64,000 bases of DNA, taken from contig NZ_JAAIKE010000005.1 in NCBI RefSeq assembly GCF_010915705.1, positions 1 to 64,000 of the forward strand, written 5' to 3'. The notes under the pieces are model-generated. The model worked only from the letters and a program-made list of their open reading frames with translations. It did no database searches and was not told the DNA's origin. The translations under genes and the position numbers were made by a program. Positions within the stretch are counted from its first letter, which is position 1. Every line of letters starts with the position of its first letter. Shown here in pieces: positions 48,943-59,173 of this stretch. The DNA is from Pseudotabrizicola algicola. Its GTDB lineage: Bacteria > Pseudomonadota > Alphaproteobacteria > Rhodobacterales > Rhodobacteraceae.

Positions 48943-48974
48943 CACACGACCGCTTAGGCTCTGATCACTTTTGT

Positions 48975-48990
48975 TGTGACAAATGTCACC
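48975..48990. promoter_or_regulatory. CRP/FNR-type palindrome upstream of clpA
   Basis: TGTGA-CAAATG-TCACC matches the TGTGA-N6-TCACA form at nine of ten half-site positions, 129 bp before the clpA start. A regulator of the CRP/FNR family could bind; which one is not known. Confidence 0.45.
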
Positions 48991-49118
48991 AAGGCCAAAA
49001 GCGTGAATATTCTTCTTGAAGTGCGGCAAATAAAGCCGAACTTAAAGGTTATGAGGCAACGGTTGGTTGGGGTGGTCCGTCACCCGAACCTGCCCCGAGG
49101 ATCAGGAGCACGCAGCAA

Positions 49119-51437
49119 GTGCCTTCGTTTTCAACCACGCTCGAGCAAGCCATTCACGGTGCCTTGGCCCTGGCCAACGCCCGCCGCCACGAACTCGCCA
49201 CGCTGGAGCATTTGCTTCTGGCGTTGCTGGATGAACCCGACGCCGCCCGCGTGATGCAGGCCTGCTCGGTCAATCTCGATGATCTGCGCAAGACGCTGAT
49301 GGATTTCATCGATGACGATCTGTCCACACTCGTCACCGATGTCGAAGGGTCCGAAGCTGTTCCCACTGCGGCTTTCCAGCGCGTGATCCAGCGCGCGGCA
49401 ATCCATGTGCAATCCTCCGGTCGCAACGAAGTGACGGGCGCCAACGTCTTGGTCGCCATCTTCGCCGAACGCGAAAGCAACGCCGCCTATTTCCTGCAGG
49501 AACAGGACATGACCCGTTATGACGCGGTCAACTTCATCGCGCATGGTGTGGCCAAGGACCCGTCCTTCGGCGAAAGCCGTCCGGTGCAGGGTGCGGAAGA
49601 ACAGCACGAAACCCCCAAGGCCGAAGCCGGGGACGCAAAGGAATCCGCGCTGTCGAAATACTGCGTCGATCTGAACGTCAAGGCGCGCAAGGGCGATGTC
49701 GACCCGCTGATCGGGCGCGATTCCGAAGTGGAACGCTGCATTCAGGTCCTGTGCCGCCGCCGCAAGAACAACCCGCTTCTGGTGGGCGACCCCGGTGTTG
49801 GCAAGACCGCCATCGCCGAAGGTCTGGCATGGAAAATCATCAACAAGGAAGTGCCGGATGTTCTGGGCGGCGCGACCATCTACTCGCTCGACATGGGGGC
49901 GCTGCTGGCCGGCACCCGCTATCGCGGTGACTTCGAAGAGCGTCTGAAAGCCGTGGTCAAGGAAATGGAGGATCACCCCGACGCGATCCTCTTCATCGAC
50001 GAGATCCACACCGTCATCGGCGCCGGCGCCACCTCGGGCGGCGCGATGGATGCGTCGAACCTGCTCAAACCCGCGCTTCAGGGCGGCAAACTGCGCTGCA
50101 TGGGCTCCACCACCTACAAGGAGTTCCGCCAGCACTTCGAAAAGGATCGCGCCCTGTCACGCCGCTTCCAGAAGATCGACGTGAACGAGCCATCCATCCC
50201 GGATGCCATCAAGATCCTGATGGGCCTCAAGCCGCATTTCGAGGAACATCACGATCTGCGCTACACCGCGGATGCGATCAAATCGGCGGTGGAACTGGCC
50301 AGCCGTTACATCAACGACCGCAAACTGCCCGACAGCGCCATCGACGTGATTGACGAGGCGGGCGCGGCCCAGCACCTTCTGTCGGACTCCAAGCGCCGCA
50401 AGGTGATCGGCACCAAGGAGATCGAGGCTGTGGTCGCCAAGATCGCCCGCATTCCGCCCAAGAATGTCTCCAAGGATGATGCGGAAACCCTGCGTGATCT
50501 GGAAAAGACGCTCAAGCGCGTGGTGTTCGGTCAGGACAAGGCGGTGGAGGCACTTTGCTCGGCCATCAAACTGGCCCGTGCTGGTCTGCGCGAACCCGAA
50601 AAGCCCATCGGCAACTATCTGTTCGCCGGGCCAACGGGTGTGGGCAAGACCGAGGTTGCCAAACAGCTGGCCTCCAGCCTCGGCGTGGAACTTCTGCGCT
50701 TCGACATGTCGGAGTATATGGAGAAACACGCCGTTTCCCGCCTCATCGGCGCCCCTCCGGGCTATGTCGGCTTTGATCAGGGCGGCATGCTGACCGATGG
50801 CATCGACCAGCACCCGCATTGCGTGCTGCTGCTCGACGAGATGGAAAAAGCGCACCCCGATGTCTATAACATCCTGCTTCAGGTGATGGACCACGGCAAG
50901 CTGACCGACCACAACGGCCGCACCGTCGATTTCCGCAACGTGATCCTGATCATGACGTCAAACGCAGGGGCGGCGGACATGCAGAAATCGGCCATCGGCT
51001 TCGGCCGCGACAAGCGCACCGGCGAAGACACCGCTGCGATTGAACGCACCTTCACCCCCGAGTTCCGCAACCGTCTCGATGCGGTGATCTCCTTCTCGGC
51101 CTTGGGCAAAGAGGTGATCTTCCAGGTGGTCGAAAAGTTCGTCATGCAGCTTGAAGCACAGCTGATGGATCGCGGGGTTCACATCGAACTCACGCCAGAG
51201 GCAGCAACATGGCTGGGTGACAAGGGCTATGATGACAAGATGGGCGCGCGTCCCCTTGGCCGCGTGATCCAGGAACACATCAAGAAGCCGCTGGCCGAGG
51301 AGCTTCTGTTCGGCAAACTGGTCAAAGGCGGGGTGGTGCGGGTCACCGTCAAGGATGATGCCATCGTCCTTGAAATCGACGAGCCGCAAAAGCCGCGCCT
51401 CACAGGCTCCAAGCCGCCGCTGCTGACCGCAGAATAA
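49119..51437 (+). CDS. clpA: ATP-dependent Clp protease ATP-binding subunit ClpA
   Basis: Encodes 772 aa from a GTG with AGGAG about 11 nt upstream. An N-terminal Clp repeat domain (1-150), AAA+ module D1 with [13 protein letters not shown] and [21 protein letters not shown], and D2 with [12 protein letters not shown] and [12 protein letters not shown]. The ClpP-docking loop is present as KSAIGFGRD. There is no middle coiled coil, so it is ClpA and not ClpB or ClpC. It unfolds substrates for ClpP. The usual upstream clpS is absent from this window. Confidence 0.97.
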   Translation: MPSFSTTLEQAIHGALALANARRHELATLEHLLLALLDEPDAARVMQACSVNLDDLRKTLMDFIDDDLSTLVTDVEGSEAVPTAAFQRVIQRAAIHVQSSGRNEVTGANVLVAIFAERESNAAYFLQEQDMTRYDAVNFIAHGVAKDPSFGESRPVQGAEEQHETPKAEAGDAKESALSKYCVDLNVKARKGDVDPLIGRDSEVERCIQVLCRRRKNNPLLVGDPGVGKTAIAEGLAWKIINKEVPDVLGGATIYSLDMGALLAGTRYRGDFEERLKAVVKEMEDHPDAILFIDEIHTVIGAGATSGGAMDASNLLKPALQGGKLRCMGSTTYKEFRQHFEKDRALSRRFQKIDVNEPSIPDAIKILMGLKPHFEEHHDLRYTADAIKSAVELASRYINDRKLPDSAIDVIDEAGAAQHLLSDSKRRKVIGTKEIEAVVAKIARIPPKNVSKDDAETLRDLEKTLKRVVFGQDKAVEALCSAIKLARAGLREPEKPIGNYLFAGPTGVGKTEVAKQLASSLGVELLRFDMSEYMEKHAVSRLIGAPPGYVGFDQGGMLTDGIDQHPHCVLLLDEMEKAHPDVYNILLQVMDHGKLTDHNGRTVDFRNVILIMTSNAGAADMQKSAIGFGRDKRTGEDTAAIERTFTPEFRNRLDAVISFSALGKEVIFQVVEKFVMQLEAQLMDRGVHIELTPEAATWLGDKGYDDKMGARPLGRVIQEHIKKPLAEELLFGKLVKGGVVRVTVKDDAIVLEIDEPQKPRLTGSKPPLLTAE

Positions 51438-51458
51438 GGCGGAAGCCCTAAGATCTGG

Positions 51459-51487
51459 AAAGGCCCCTGCGAAAGCAGGGGCCTTTT
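51459..51487 (+). terminator. Terminator of clpA
   Basis: AAAGGCCCCTGC-GAAA-GCAGGGGCCTTTT, a perfect stem with a GAAA loop and a U-run, 21 nt after the clpA stop. Confidence 0.95.
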
Positions 51488-51539
51488 CCCATTGCATGAC
51501 CGGCAACGCGGAGGGCCAGACACCGCCTCGGCCTTGGCC

Positions 51540-53153
51540 CTAGCGTTCTGTCAGCTTCAACTCGATCCGGCGGTTCTGCTGGCGTGCGGCCTCGGAATTG
51601 CCGCTCACAACCGGACGATATTCGCCAAAGCCGGTGGCTGCCATCCGGTCGGGCGGAAAGCCGAGCGAGGTCTGCATGTATCGCACCACCGACAAGGCCC
51701 GCGCCTGGCTCAACTCCCAATTGTCGGCAAAGGCCCCCGACCCCGACAGCGGCACATTGTCGGTATGGCCATCGACCCGGATGATCCAGTCGATCGTCTC
51801 AGGAATTTCGGCCCGCACTTCGTTCAGGATCTCGACCACTCCCGCAATCTGCGCCCGGCCTTCGGGGGCAAGATCGGCGGCACCGGGTTGGAACAGCACC
51901 TCGCTCGAGAAAACAAAGCGGTCCCCCACCACGCGCACGCCCTCTCGCCCCGCAAGCAAGCGGCTGAGTTGGCCGAAGAATTCGCTGCGGAACTTCGCCA
52001 GATCGGCGTTTTCCGCCTCGAGCCGCCGCCGCTCCGCCTCCTCCAGCGCCGCGCGCTGCCGTTGCTCGGACGCGACCTGCGCCAAAGCGGCGTTCAACTG
52101 TGACCCGAGCGCCTCGAGCTGCACCTGCGCCTGCGCATCCTTTTCGCTGGCCTCGTTCAGCACTGCCTGCAAACTTCCCAACTGCCCGCGCAAGGCGGCG
52201 ATCTGGGCGTTCAACAGGGCCACCCGCTCTGCCGCCTCGATCACCTTGGCCTGCTCGTCGGTCAGCGCGCGTTCCGCCGCTGCCAGCAAGGCCGCGCGTT
52301 CATCCACCTCCGCCGCATTCTGCGCGGCTTCCGTCTGCGCTGCCGCCAGCAAAAGCAAGGTTTCCTCGGCCCGTTTGCGCTGTTCCTCCAAGGCAAGCGT
52401 CATCGCTGCCAACTCGGTATCCGCCCCCGCAAGGCGGGCCCGCAGCGCCTCGAGCGCCGCCGCATCCGCCAGTCGCGCGGCCTCCGCCTCCGAAAGCTCC
52501 GCCTGCGCAGCGCTCAGTGCGGCTGCATCCGCGTTGGATTGCGCCCGCATCTCCGCCAGCATCGCCTCGATCGCCTCGCGCTGCGCCGCCGCCAGTCGCG
52601 CCGCCTCGGCGCTTTCGTCAATCTCGCTGCGCGCCCGCGCCAAGGCCAGTTGCAGCGCATCGCGTTCCGTCAAAAGCGCGGCGCGCGCCGCCTCAAGCTC
52701 GGCAGAACTCGCCGTCAGATCCGCCACCTGCCCACGCGCAGCATCACGCTCGGCCAGAAGCGTCGCCACCTGAGCCTCAAAGCTGGCGACCCGCGCCTGC
52801 GCGCTTTGCAGATCGGCCTCTGCAACCGCCAGACGCCCCGTCAATCCGGCAACCAGCGCCGCCTGCCGTGCGCCCTCGGCCTCGCTCGCCGCAAGATCGG
52901 ATCGCAGCGCCCCCACTTCCGCCTGCAAGGCCCCGACGCGCCCCCGCTCCAGCCCCAGCGCATCGGCAAGGGCGGCCACCTGATCGGTCAGCGAGGTCAA
53001 CTCGCTGTCCTGTGTCGTGATGGTTTCCTGCAACACCGACTGCATCACGGTAAAGATGGTCAGCACGAACATCAGCACCATCACCAGCGTGGTGACAGCG
53101 TCCACAAATCCCGGCCAGATGATCGAGGCGTCCCGCCGCCGCGACAGTCCCAT
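51540..53153 (-). CDS. MotB-like protein with very long coiled coil and OmpA domain
   Basis: Encodes 537 aa. One N-terminal TM helix (about 17-38, VDAVTTLVMVLMFVLTIF) carries an Asp (D18) at the position of the proton-binding Asp of MotB. Then about 340 residues of Ala/Glu/Arg/Leu-rich heptads (about 45-390) form one unbroken coiled coil, and a C-terminal OmpA/MotB peptidoglycan-binding domain (about 410-537) has VDGHTDNVPLSG and RPVVSGNSEAARQQNRRIELKL. It is 3 nt downstream of a MotA/ExbB-like gene. The pair resembles flagellar stators and ZorAB, but no flagellar genes or Zorya effector genes are present. The function is unknown. Confidence 0.87.
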   Translation of the reverse strand: MGLSRRRDASIIWPGFVDAVTTLVMVLMFVLTIFTVMQSVLQETITTQDSELTSLTDQVAALADALGLERGRVGALQAEVGALRSDLAASEAEGARQAALVAGLTGRLAVAEADLQSAQARVASFEAQVATLLAERDAARGQVADLTASSAELEAARAALLTERDALQLALARARSEIDESAEAARLAAAQREAIEAMLAEMRAQSNADAAALSAAQAELSEAEAARLADAAALEALRARLAGADTELAAMTLALEEQRKRAEETLLLLAAAQTEAAQNAAEVDERAALLAAAERALTDEQAKVIEAAERVALLNAQIAALRGQLGSLQAVLNEASEKDAQAQVQLEALGSQLNAALAQVASEQRQRAALEEAERRRLEAENADLAKFRSEFFGQLSRLLAGREGVRVVGDRFVFSSEVLFQPGAADLAPEGRAQIAGVVEILNEVRAEIPETIDWIIRVDGHTDNVPLSGSGAFADNWELSQARALSVVRYMQTSLGFPPDRMAATGFGEYRPVVSGNSEAARQQNRRIELKLTER

Positions 53154-53156
53154 GAC

Positions 53157-54365
53157 CTAGCGTCCCACACCCGTGCGCGAAAGCTGGCGCACCGCGGCGG
53201 TCAACGCCGAAATCTCGCCGCGCAGATCAGCCACGCTTTCCTGACGCCCTGCGGATATCTCTTCCAGAATGCGCAGCAACTGCACATCGATCGACCGCAG
53301 GCGCATCCGGCTTTCCGCGTCGGAATGTGCGCCCCCTTCCGCCCCCACAAGCGCTGCGATCAGCCGCTCCTGCCCCTCGGCGATACGCTCCAGCGCGGCG
53401 GTCTGGCCGCCGCCCGCCTCAAGCCGCTCGGCGAGTGCGCCAACCGCCTGCGTCAGATCGCCGATGCGCGCGTCCACCTCGGCGCGGCTGGCGTCCGATT
53501 GCGCATAAAGACCTTGCAGCACCTCCATCTGGCTGACCATCTGGTCCAGCACCAGAACCACGGCATCACCGTCCCCGTCGCCATCGGCTTCTCCGCTGGC
53601 GATCCCGAGCCGCGTGATCGAGGACAGCCATTCCTCCAACTCGCGGTAAAAGCGGTTCTGGCCGTGTCCGGCGAACAGCTCCAGCAATCCCACCACCAAA
53701 GACCCCGCCAGCCCCAGAAGCGACGAGGAAAACGCCGTCCCCATCCCGCCAAGCTGCGCCTCAAGCCCGCCCATAAGCTTTTGGAACACCGCGGTGCCAC
53801 TTTCACCCGGCTGCGGTGACAGCGAGCGGATCGTTTCCACAATGGCCGGAACCGATGTGGCAAGGCCGTAGAAGGTTCCCAGAAGGCCAAGAAAGATCAG
53901 AAGGTTGGTCAGATACCGCGTGATGTCGCGCGCTTCGTCAATACGCGTGGCCACCGATTCGAGGATTGAGCGGGAGCTTGAGGCCGAAATCTGCGTCTGC
54001 TGCCCGCGAGAGCGCAGCAAAGAGGCCAAGGGCGCCAGCAAGCGCGGCGGGCGCTGGGTTTCCGCACCCGGCCCGTGGCTCACGAAATCTTCGATCCAAC
54101 TGACCGACTGGATCAGGATCAGCACCTGCCAGAAACAGGTGAACACCCCCAAAACGAAGATAAAGGCGATGAACCCGTTCAGCCAAAGGTTGGCGCGGAA
54201 CACATCGGCGACTTGCCCGTGAATAAGCCATGCCCCCGCCGCCACCAGACCGGCGATGACCAGCATGGTCACGATCTGCTGGATCGGTTGCGTGAATTTT
54301 GCGACCCTGCGCTCTCGCCCAGTGCGGCTTGCTTTGGCCTTGTTCTCGGCCTTGGTCTGCTTCAT
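53157..54365 (-). CDS. MotA/TolQ/ExbB-like proton channel protein
   Basis: Encodes 402 aa. A basic N-terminus (MKQTKAENKAKASRTGRERR); TM helices at about 30-48 and 60-86; a cytoplasmic loop; two more at about 150-175 (LTNLLIFLGLLGTFYGLATSVPAIV, the TolQ/MotA-type helix) and 205-235 (GMGTAFSSSLLGLAGSLVVGLLELF); then a cytoplasmic tail of about 165 residues predicted helical (LDQMVSQMEVLQGLYAQ, LAERLEAGG, LLRILEEISAG). With the downstream MotB-like protein it should form a 5:2 ion-driven stator-type complex. The long tail is unusual for MotA or ExbB and recalls ZorA. Confidence 0.85.
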   Translation of the reverse strand: MKQTKAENKAKASRTGRERRVAKFTQPIQQIVTMLVIAGLVAAGAWLIHGQVADVFRANLWLNGFIAFIFVLGVFTCFWQVLILIQSVSWIEDFVSHGPGAETQRPPRLLAPLASLLRSRGQQTQISASSSRSILESVATRIDEARDITRYLTNLLIFLGLLGTFYGLATSVPAIVETIRSLSPQPGESGTAVFQKLMGGLEAQLGGMGTAFSSSLLGLAGSLVVGLLELFAGHGQNRFYRELEEWLSSITRLGIASGEADGDGDGDAVVLVLDQMVSQMEVLQGLYAQSDASRAEVDARIGDLTQAVGALAERLEAGGGQTAALERIAEGQERLIAALVGAEGGAHSDAESRMRLRSIDVQLLRILEEISAGRQESVADLRGEISALTAAVRQLSRTGVGR

Positions 54366-54465
54366 CAGACGCTGCCTGCCCGTTTGTTCTGCCCGCCTAG
54401 AGGATACGCCACGAAATCAGCGGTGCCAAAGAAATTCCCCCGATTTGCAGATATTCTCTGGCCCA

Positions 54466-55002
54466 TCACAGGGTAAGCGCCTTTACGCGCTGTGCCAGCC
54501 ACTCCAACTCGGGGTCCGAAATGCCCAGATCGGCCAGATGTTGCGCGGTCGACCACAGATAATCGCGGTTGAAACCGCGCCCGCCCTTGGCCCGCGCGAT
54601 GATCCGCGCCTGCTCTTCCAGATCAAGATTGCCGCAATACTGCCAGTGATGGGGGTCGATCACATAGACCAGCGCATCGCACCCGCCCCCGTCCGGCCAA
54701 TCGGCGCGCACCTGCGCCTCCAGATAGGCCGAAGAAATCAACTCCCGCTCGCGCAGCAGGGCCAGCGTAGCGGCCTCTGCCCCCGGCTCGACCCGGAAGG
54801 TCACGCCGTCACAATAATATCCGGCATCCGCATCCAGCGCCAAAACCAGTCCGGGCTCCGCTTCCGATCCGCGGTGATGGATCGAGCGCATGCAGAAAGA
54901 CCGCCGCCAGCCCCGCACCCGCGCGATCCGCGTCTCGGCCACCGGAAACTCCGGATTCCAGATCAGCGATCCATATCCAAAGACCCACATCGTCTCGGTC
55001 AC
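54466..55002 (-). CDS. Glutathione-specific gamma-glutamylcyclotransferase (ChaC-like)
   Basis: Encodes 178 aa. WVFGYGSLIWNPEFP is the ChaC substrate-binding signature, and RERELISSAYLEAQV supplies the catalytic Glu. It would cleave glutathione to 5-oxoproline and Cys-Gly. Divergent from the DUF2125 gene across 61 bp. Confidence 0.92.
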   Translation of the reverse strand: MTETMWVFGYGSLIWNPEFPVAETRIARVRGWRRSFCMRSIHHRGSEAEPGLVLALDADAGYYCDGVTFRVEPGAEAATLALLRERELISSAYLEAQVRADWPDGGGCDALVYVIDPHHWQYCGNLDLEEQARIIARAKGGRGFNRDYLWSTAQHLADLGISDPELEWLAQRVKALTL

Positions 55003-55063
55003 GTGACTGGCCCTCCGCCTGCGCAGCCTCTAAACAACACGGGCGAATGAAAGAAAAGGGCCG

Positions 55064-56047
55064 ATGATGCGCGTATTGCTTTGGGTTGCCACGCTTTTGG
55101 TGGCACTTTGGTCGGGTTACTGGTTCGTGGGCAAGGCATGGGTTGAACGTCAGTTTGCCATCCTGTTGCAAACGGCACCGCAGCAGGGGTTCCTCTTGTC
55201 CGAATCCGGCTATTCCGTCGCGGGCTTTCCCAACCGCTTTGACCTGACGGTGACCGAACCGCGCGCCAAAGACCTGCGCAGCGAGATCCAGTGGGAGGCC
55301 CCCTTCGTCCAGGTGTTCTCGCTCAGCTACAGCCCGTGGCATGTCATCGCGGCCTTTGCGCCCGAACAGATGCTGCGCACCCCTGCCGAAGACATCACGC
55401 TGCAAAACGGCAAACTGCAGGGCAGCCTTGTGGTCAAACCCGGATCGGCCCTGACTCTGGACCGCGCGACACTGGTCGGAGATGCGGTGCGGGCCGAGTC
55501 GAGCCTTGGCTGGACGCTTGCCGCCGAAACCCTGCGCCTTGCCGTCCGCACCGATCCCAGCCGCACCAATGCCTATGACCTCGGGCTGGAACTGCTTGGC
55601 CTTGCTCCCGATCCGGCCCTTGCCGCACGCCTGCCGGACTTGCCGCCGCAGATCAGCGTCGCGCGGTTGGATGCCAATGCCACCCTCACCGCCCCGCTCG
55701 ATCTGGTGCTGACCGACATCCGCCCCGAACTAGCCGCCCTGACCATCAAGGAGGCGCTGTTGACATGGGGGGGCCTGTCCATTCTGGCCAAGGGTGATCT
55801 ACAGGTTCAGGATGGCCTGCCCGAAGGTCGTGTTACCGTCCGCGTGAACGGCTGGCGCAATCTGGTGACGCTGGCGACCTCGACGGGCCTGATCCGGCCC
55901 GACCTCGCCCCGATGATGCAAAACATGATGCAGGCGCTCGCCAGCAGTTCGGGCGACCCCGATGTGCTGGAAATGCCGCTGACCTTCCGCAATGGCCAGA
56001 TGCTGCTTGGCCTGTTGCCGCTTGGCCCCGCGCCGCGTCTGAACTAG
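55064..56047 (+). CDS. DUF2125 domain protein
   Basis: Encodes 327 aa. An N-terminal signal/TM segment (about 3-22, VLLWVATLLVALWSGYWF), then a predominantly beta-strand periplasmic region: GYSVAGFPNRFDLTVTEPR, WHVIAAFAPEQM, LEMPLTFRNGQMLLGLLPLG. DUF2125 is conserved in alphaproteobacteria with unknown function; its shape suggests an AsmA-like envelope protein (inference). Start ATG 55064 with AAAAGGG upstream; an ATG at 55067 is equally possible. Its stop overlaps the convergent gene in a CTAG. Confidence 0.88.
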   Translation: MMRVLLWVATLLVALWSGYWFVGKAWVERQFAILLQTAPQQGFLLSESGYSVAGFPNRFDLTVTEPRAKDLRSEIQWEAPFVQVFSLSYSPWHVIAAFAPEQMLRTPAEDITLQNGKLQGSLVVKPGSALTLDRATLVGDAVRAESSLGWTLAAETLRLAVRTDPSRTNAYDLGLELLGLAPDPALAARLPDLPPQISVARLDANATLTAPLDLVLTDIRPELAALTIKEALLTWGGLSILAKGDLQVQDGLPEGRVTVRVNGWRNLVTLATSTGLIRPDLAPMMQNMMQALASSSGDPDVLEMPLTFRNGQMLLGLLPLGPAPRLN

Positions 56048-56982
56048 CGGCAATAGGTGCTGCCCCGCTGCGCCACGTCAAAATGCAGATGGTCCTCATG
56101 CATCCCGTCTGAACCGGGGCCAAGGGTCGTCTTGAAGATGCCGCAGGCCGCCTTGTGCGCTTTTCGCATGGTCTTGTCGAAATTGCGCAGGACAGAAACC
56201 GTCTTTCCGTTCGAAAAGGTAAAGCCAGAGATGTCAATCGCCCGCCCCCGCGCGTGCTCGCTCAGGCGCGCCCCGCTGCGATGGTTCTGGGTGCGGCACA
56301 CATAACTGCCCGCCACCTGCAACTGCACCACCTTGCCCTTGCCATAGGCAGGCTCCAGCCCGCGCTCCACCCATGTCTTCAGTGCGCGCGCGGTGTCGCA
56401 ATCGACCGTGGCGGCCTGGCTGAGCCTCACCCCCGCCACGCTGGTGATGCGCACAGGGTCCGGCACCCCGCATCCCTTCACCCGCGAGGTGATGGGGGCC
56501 AGAGCCTCGCCCATGATCGACGGATCACCGCAGACTGCCCCCTTCCTCGAAACAACGCCCTGCTTGCCGGGCGCGACGGGGGCCAAGGTGGCGGAAACCA
56601 GTTGCTTGTCCACCAGATCGCCGGGCCGCTTGTTCGGGCGCAGCATCCCGAAGAGCCCCTTTTTTTCCACGGGCACAGGGGCAGAGGCGGTCGCCATCAC
56701 CACCTGCGCCGCCGCCGCCGGTGCTGCTTGGGCGGGCGCGGAAGCAGCGGCGACGGGCGCAGGCGCCAGGGCGGCAACGGTCACAGGGCGCGGCACCGGC
56801 CGCAAAGAGCGCGCAAGGCCCGGCAGGCCAGCAACCTCTGCCGTCAGCCCCAGCACCTGCGGATCGGCAATCGCAACCATACCGGGGCGCGGCATGGGCC
56901 GGGGTGAGCTTGACGGCGCATCCGCAAGGGCGGCTCCTGCCAAAGCCCAAAACACAGCGCCCGTCACCACCCCCCGCAGCAT
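56044..56982 (-). CDS. Extensin-like C-terminal domain protein, secreted
   Basis: Encodes 312 aa. A signal peptide (about 1-20) is followed by a Pro/Ala-rich linker (to about 105) and an extensin-like C-terminal domain of about 180 residues with CGVPDPVRI, DCDTARALKTWV, NHRSGARLSEHARGRAIDISGF and HEDHLHFDVAQRGSTYCR. The His/Asp set (HARGRAIDISG, HLHFD) resembles M15 peptidases, so a peptidoglycan-acting role is plausible. Translationally coupled to tyrA (TGATG). Confidence 0.9.
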   Translation of the reverse strand: MLRGVVTGAVFWALAGAALADAPSSSPRPMPRPGMVAIADPQVLGLTAEVAGLPGLARSLRPVPRPVTVAALAPAPVAAASAPAQAAPAAAAQVVMATASAPVPVEKKGLFGMLRPNKRPGDLVDKQLVSATLAPVAPGKQGVVSRKGAVCGDPSIMGEALAPITSRVKGCGVPDPVRITSVAGVRLSQAATVDCDTARALKTWVERGLEPAYGKGKVVQLQVAGSYVCRTQNHRSGARLSEHARGRAIDISGFTFSNGKTVSVLRNFDKTMRKAHKAACGIFKTTLGPGSDGMHEDHLHFDVAQRGSTYCR

Positions 56983-57917
56983 CACGTCTTGCCCTCTCCC
57001 CCACCCAACGGGACACGCCCGAAATCTGGTGCAGAAGTATCCTGACCCGCTTCGATAATGCCACGCCGGATTGCGCGGGTGCGGGTGAAATAGGCGTGAA
57101 GATGCTCACCGTCGCCCATGCGGATGGCGCGCTGCAGCACGAACAGCTCTTCGGTAAAGCGGCCAAGGATATCCAGCACGGCATCCTTGTTGGTCAGGAA
57201 CACGTCGCGCCACATCACCGGGTCACTGGCCGCAATCCGCGTCAGGTCGCGGAACCCGCCTGCCGAATACTTGATGACCTCGGAATTGGACACCCGCCGC
57301 ATATGCTCGGCCACGCCCACCATCGTATAGGCAATCAGGTGCGGCGTATGGCTGGTCACGGCCAGCACCAGATCGTGGTGCGCCACATCCATTTCGTCCA
57401 CATTGGCACCCATGCCCTCGCACAGACCCCGCAGGCGCGCCACCGCATCGCGGTCCGCCCCGTCCAGCGGGGTCAGCAGCCACCAGCGGTTGCGGAACAG
57501 CGTGGCAAAGCCCGAGCGTGGCCCGGAATGCTCCGTCCCCGCAATCGGATGGCCCGGAATGAAATGCACGCCTTGCGGCATATGGGGGGCCACCGCCTCC
57601 ACCACCGCGCCCTTGACCGACCCGACATCCGTCACCGTAGCGCCCGCCGCCAGATGCGGCCCGATCTCGGCGGCGATCTCGCCCATTGCCCCTACCGGCA
57701 CGCACAGCACCACCAGATCGGCGCCCTGCACCGCCTCTGCCGCCGTGGCATACACCCGCTCGCACAAGCCGATCTCCAGCGCGATCTTCCGGCTCTCGGC
57801 CGATTTGGCATGGCCCACGATTTCATCGGCCAGCCCGAACTGGCGCATCGCATGTGCCATGGACGAGGCGATAAGCCCCAGCCCGATCAGCGCCACCCGC
57901 TTGTAAGCTGCGGTCAT
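56982..57917 (-). CDS. tyrA: Prephenate/arogenate dehydrogenase
   Basis: Encodes 311 aa. An N-terminal Rossmann domain ([29 protein letters not shown]) and a C-terminal helical domain with the catalytic-site [15 protein letters not shown] and [13 protein letters not shown]. It oxidises prephenate (or arogenate) towards tyrosine. AAGGGG precedes ATG 57917, and the ATGA overlap with hisC shows co-translation. No chorismate mutase domain is fused. Confidence 0.94.
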   Translation of the reverse strand: MTAAYKRVALIGLGLIASSMAHAMRQFGLADEIVGHAKSAESRKIALEIGLCERVYATAAEAVQGADLVVLCVPVGAMGEIAAEIGPHLAAGATVTDVGSVKGAVVEAVAPHMPQGVHFIPGHPIAGTEHSGPRSGFATLFRNRWWLLTPLDGADRDAVARLRGLCEGMGANVDEMDVAHHDLVLAVTSHTPHLIAYTMVGVAEHMRRVSNSEVIKYSAGGFRDLTRIAASDPVMWRDVFLTNKDAVLDILGRFTEELFVLQRAIRMGDGEHLHAYFTRTRAIRRGIIEAGQDTSAPDFGRVPLGGGEGKT

Positions 57918-58999
57918 TTCAACCCCTTGAACTGCCCCACAGCATGCGCAACGCGCCGGCACCCCGCTTCATCCCCCACCGTGATGCGCAGGCAATGCGG
58001 CAGCTTGTAGGCTGCCACACGGCGCACGATCAGCCCTTGCGATTGCAGGAACGTGTCACAGGCCTCCGCCTCCTCTACCGAGGCAAAACGCGCGAGCACG
58101 AAATTCGCCATGCTGGTGTCCGAAGGCACCCCCACCTCGGCCAAGGCCTCGGCCAGCCAGTGCCGCATCCGCGCATTCTCGGCGCGGCACTTGTTCACCC
58201 AGTCCTGATCGCGCACCGCGGCCTCGGCCACCTCAAGCTGCGTGGTCGACAGGTTGAACGGCCCGCGAATGCGGTTCAGCACGTCCACAATGTGCCGTGG
58301 CCCATAGCCCCAGCCGATCCGCAAACCGCCTAGGCCGTAGATCTTGGAAAAGGTGCGCGTCATGAACACGTTGTCACGCGTCGTCGCCAGCCCCGCCCCC
58401 CCGTCATAGCCATCGACATATTCCGCATAGGCCCCGTCGATCACCAGAATGGCCTGCGGCGGCAGACCCGCCGCCAGCCGCTCCATCTCGGCCGGAGAGA
58501 TCATGGTGCCGGTCGGATTGTTCGGATTGGCGATGAAGACCAGCTTGGTGCGCTTGTTGCAGGCGCGCAGGATCGCGTCCACATCGGTCATCCGCTCGCG
58601 CTCGCTCACCTCCACCGGGGTGGCCCCGACCGAAAGCGCCGAAATGCGGTACATCAGGAAACCGTGCTCGGTGAACACCACCTCGTCCTTGGGCCCGGCA
58701 TAGGCCTGGCACAGAAAGGTGATGATCTCGTCCGAACCGACCCCGCAGATGATCCGCTCTGGGTCCAGCCCGTGCACCTCTCCGATCGCCTGCCGCAGGG
58801 CCGCGTGATCGGTGCCCGGATAGCGGTGCAGCGTATGGACCGTCTTGCTGAACACATCCTTCGCACGGTCCCCGGGGCCGAACGGATTCTCGTTCGACGA
58901 CAGTTTCAGCGCATTCGACACACCGGCCAGATGTGCCTTGCCGCCTTCGTAAAGCGCTATGTCCAGAATACCGGGCTGCGGGCGGATGGTGTCGTGCAT
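57914..58999 (-). CDS. hisC: Histidinol-phosphate/aromatic aminotransferase
   Basis: Encodes 361 aa. A fold type I aminotransferase: [39 protein letters not shown], and the PLP lysine in [20 protein letters not shown]. The pairing with tyrA suggests it also serves tyrosine/phenylalanine synthesis besides histidine. GGAGG precedes ATG 58999. Confidence 0.93.
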   Translation of the reverse strand: MHDTIRPQPGILDIALYEGGKAHLAGVSNALKLSSNENPFGPGDRAKDVFSKTVHTLHRYPGTDHAALRQAIGEVHGLDPERIICGVGSDEIITFLCQAYAGPKDEVVFTEHGFLMYRISALSVGATPVEVSERERMTDVDAILRACNKRTKLVFIANPNNPTGTMISPAEMERLAAGLPPQAILVIDGAYAEYVDGYDGGAGLATTRDNVFMTRTFSKIYGLGGLRIGWGYGPRHIVDVLNRIRGPFNLSTTQLEVAEAAVRDQDWVNKCRAENARMRHWLAEALAEVGVPSDTSMANFVLARFASVEEAEACDTFLQSQGLIVRRVAAYKLPHCLRITVGDEAGCRRVAHAVGQFKGLK

Positions 59000-59125
59000 A
59001 GTGGCCTCCAAGTCACCCGGCGGTTCTAGCGGGCGAGGGGCGGTTAGACCAGTGCGATTATAGGGCGCAGCCGCCGCAATCGCACGGGTCTCCCCCGTTT
59101 CAAGCCACCCGCCCCCCGCCCAAGC

Positions 59126-59154
59126 AAAAAGGCCGCCCCGAGGGACGGCCTTTT
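59126..59154. terminator. Bidirectional terminator near rpsD
   Basis: AAAAAGGCCG...CGGCCTTTT with a GC-rich inner loop. On the minus strand it ends in TTTTT, 20 nt after the rpsD stop. Confidence 0.88.
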
Positions 59155-59173
59155 CCGCAACAAGAACGAAAGA

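Noticed and set aside
51540..54365. Zorya anti-phage system
   Set aside because: The MotA/MotB-like pair recalls ZorAB, but no ZorC, ZorD or ZorE-like gene is adjacent; ChaC and clpA flank it. A defence role is therefore not claimed.
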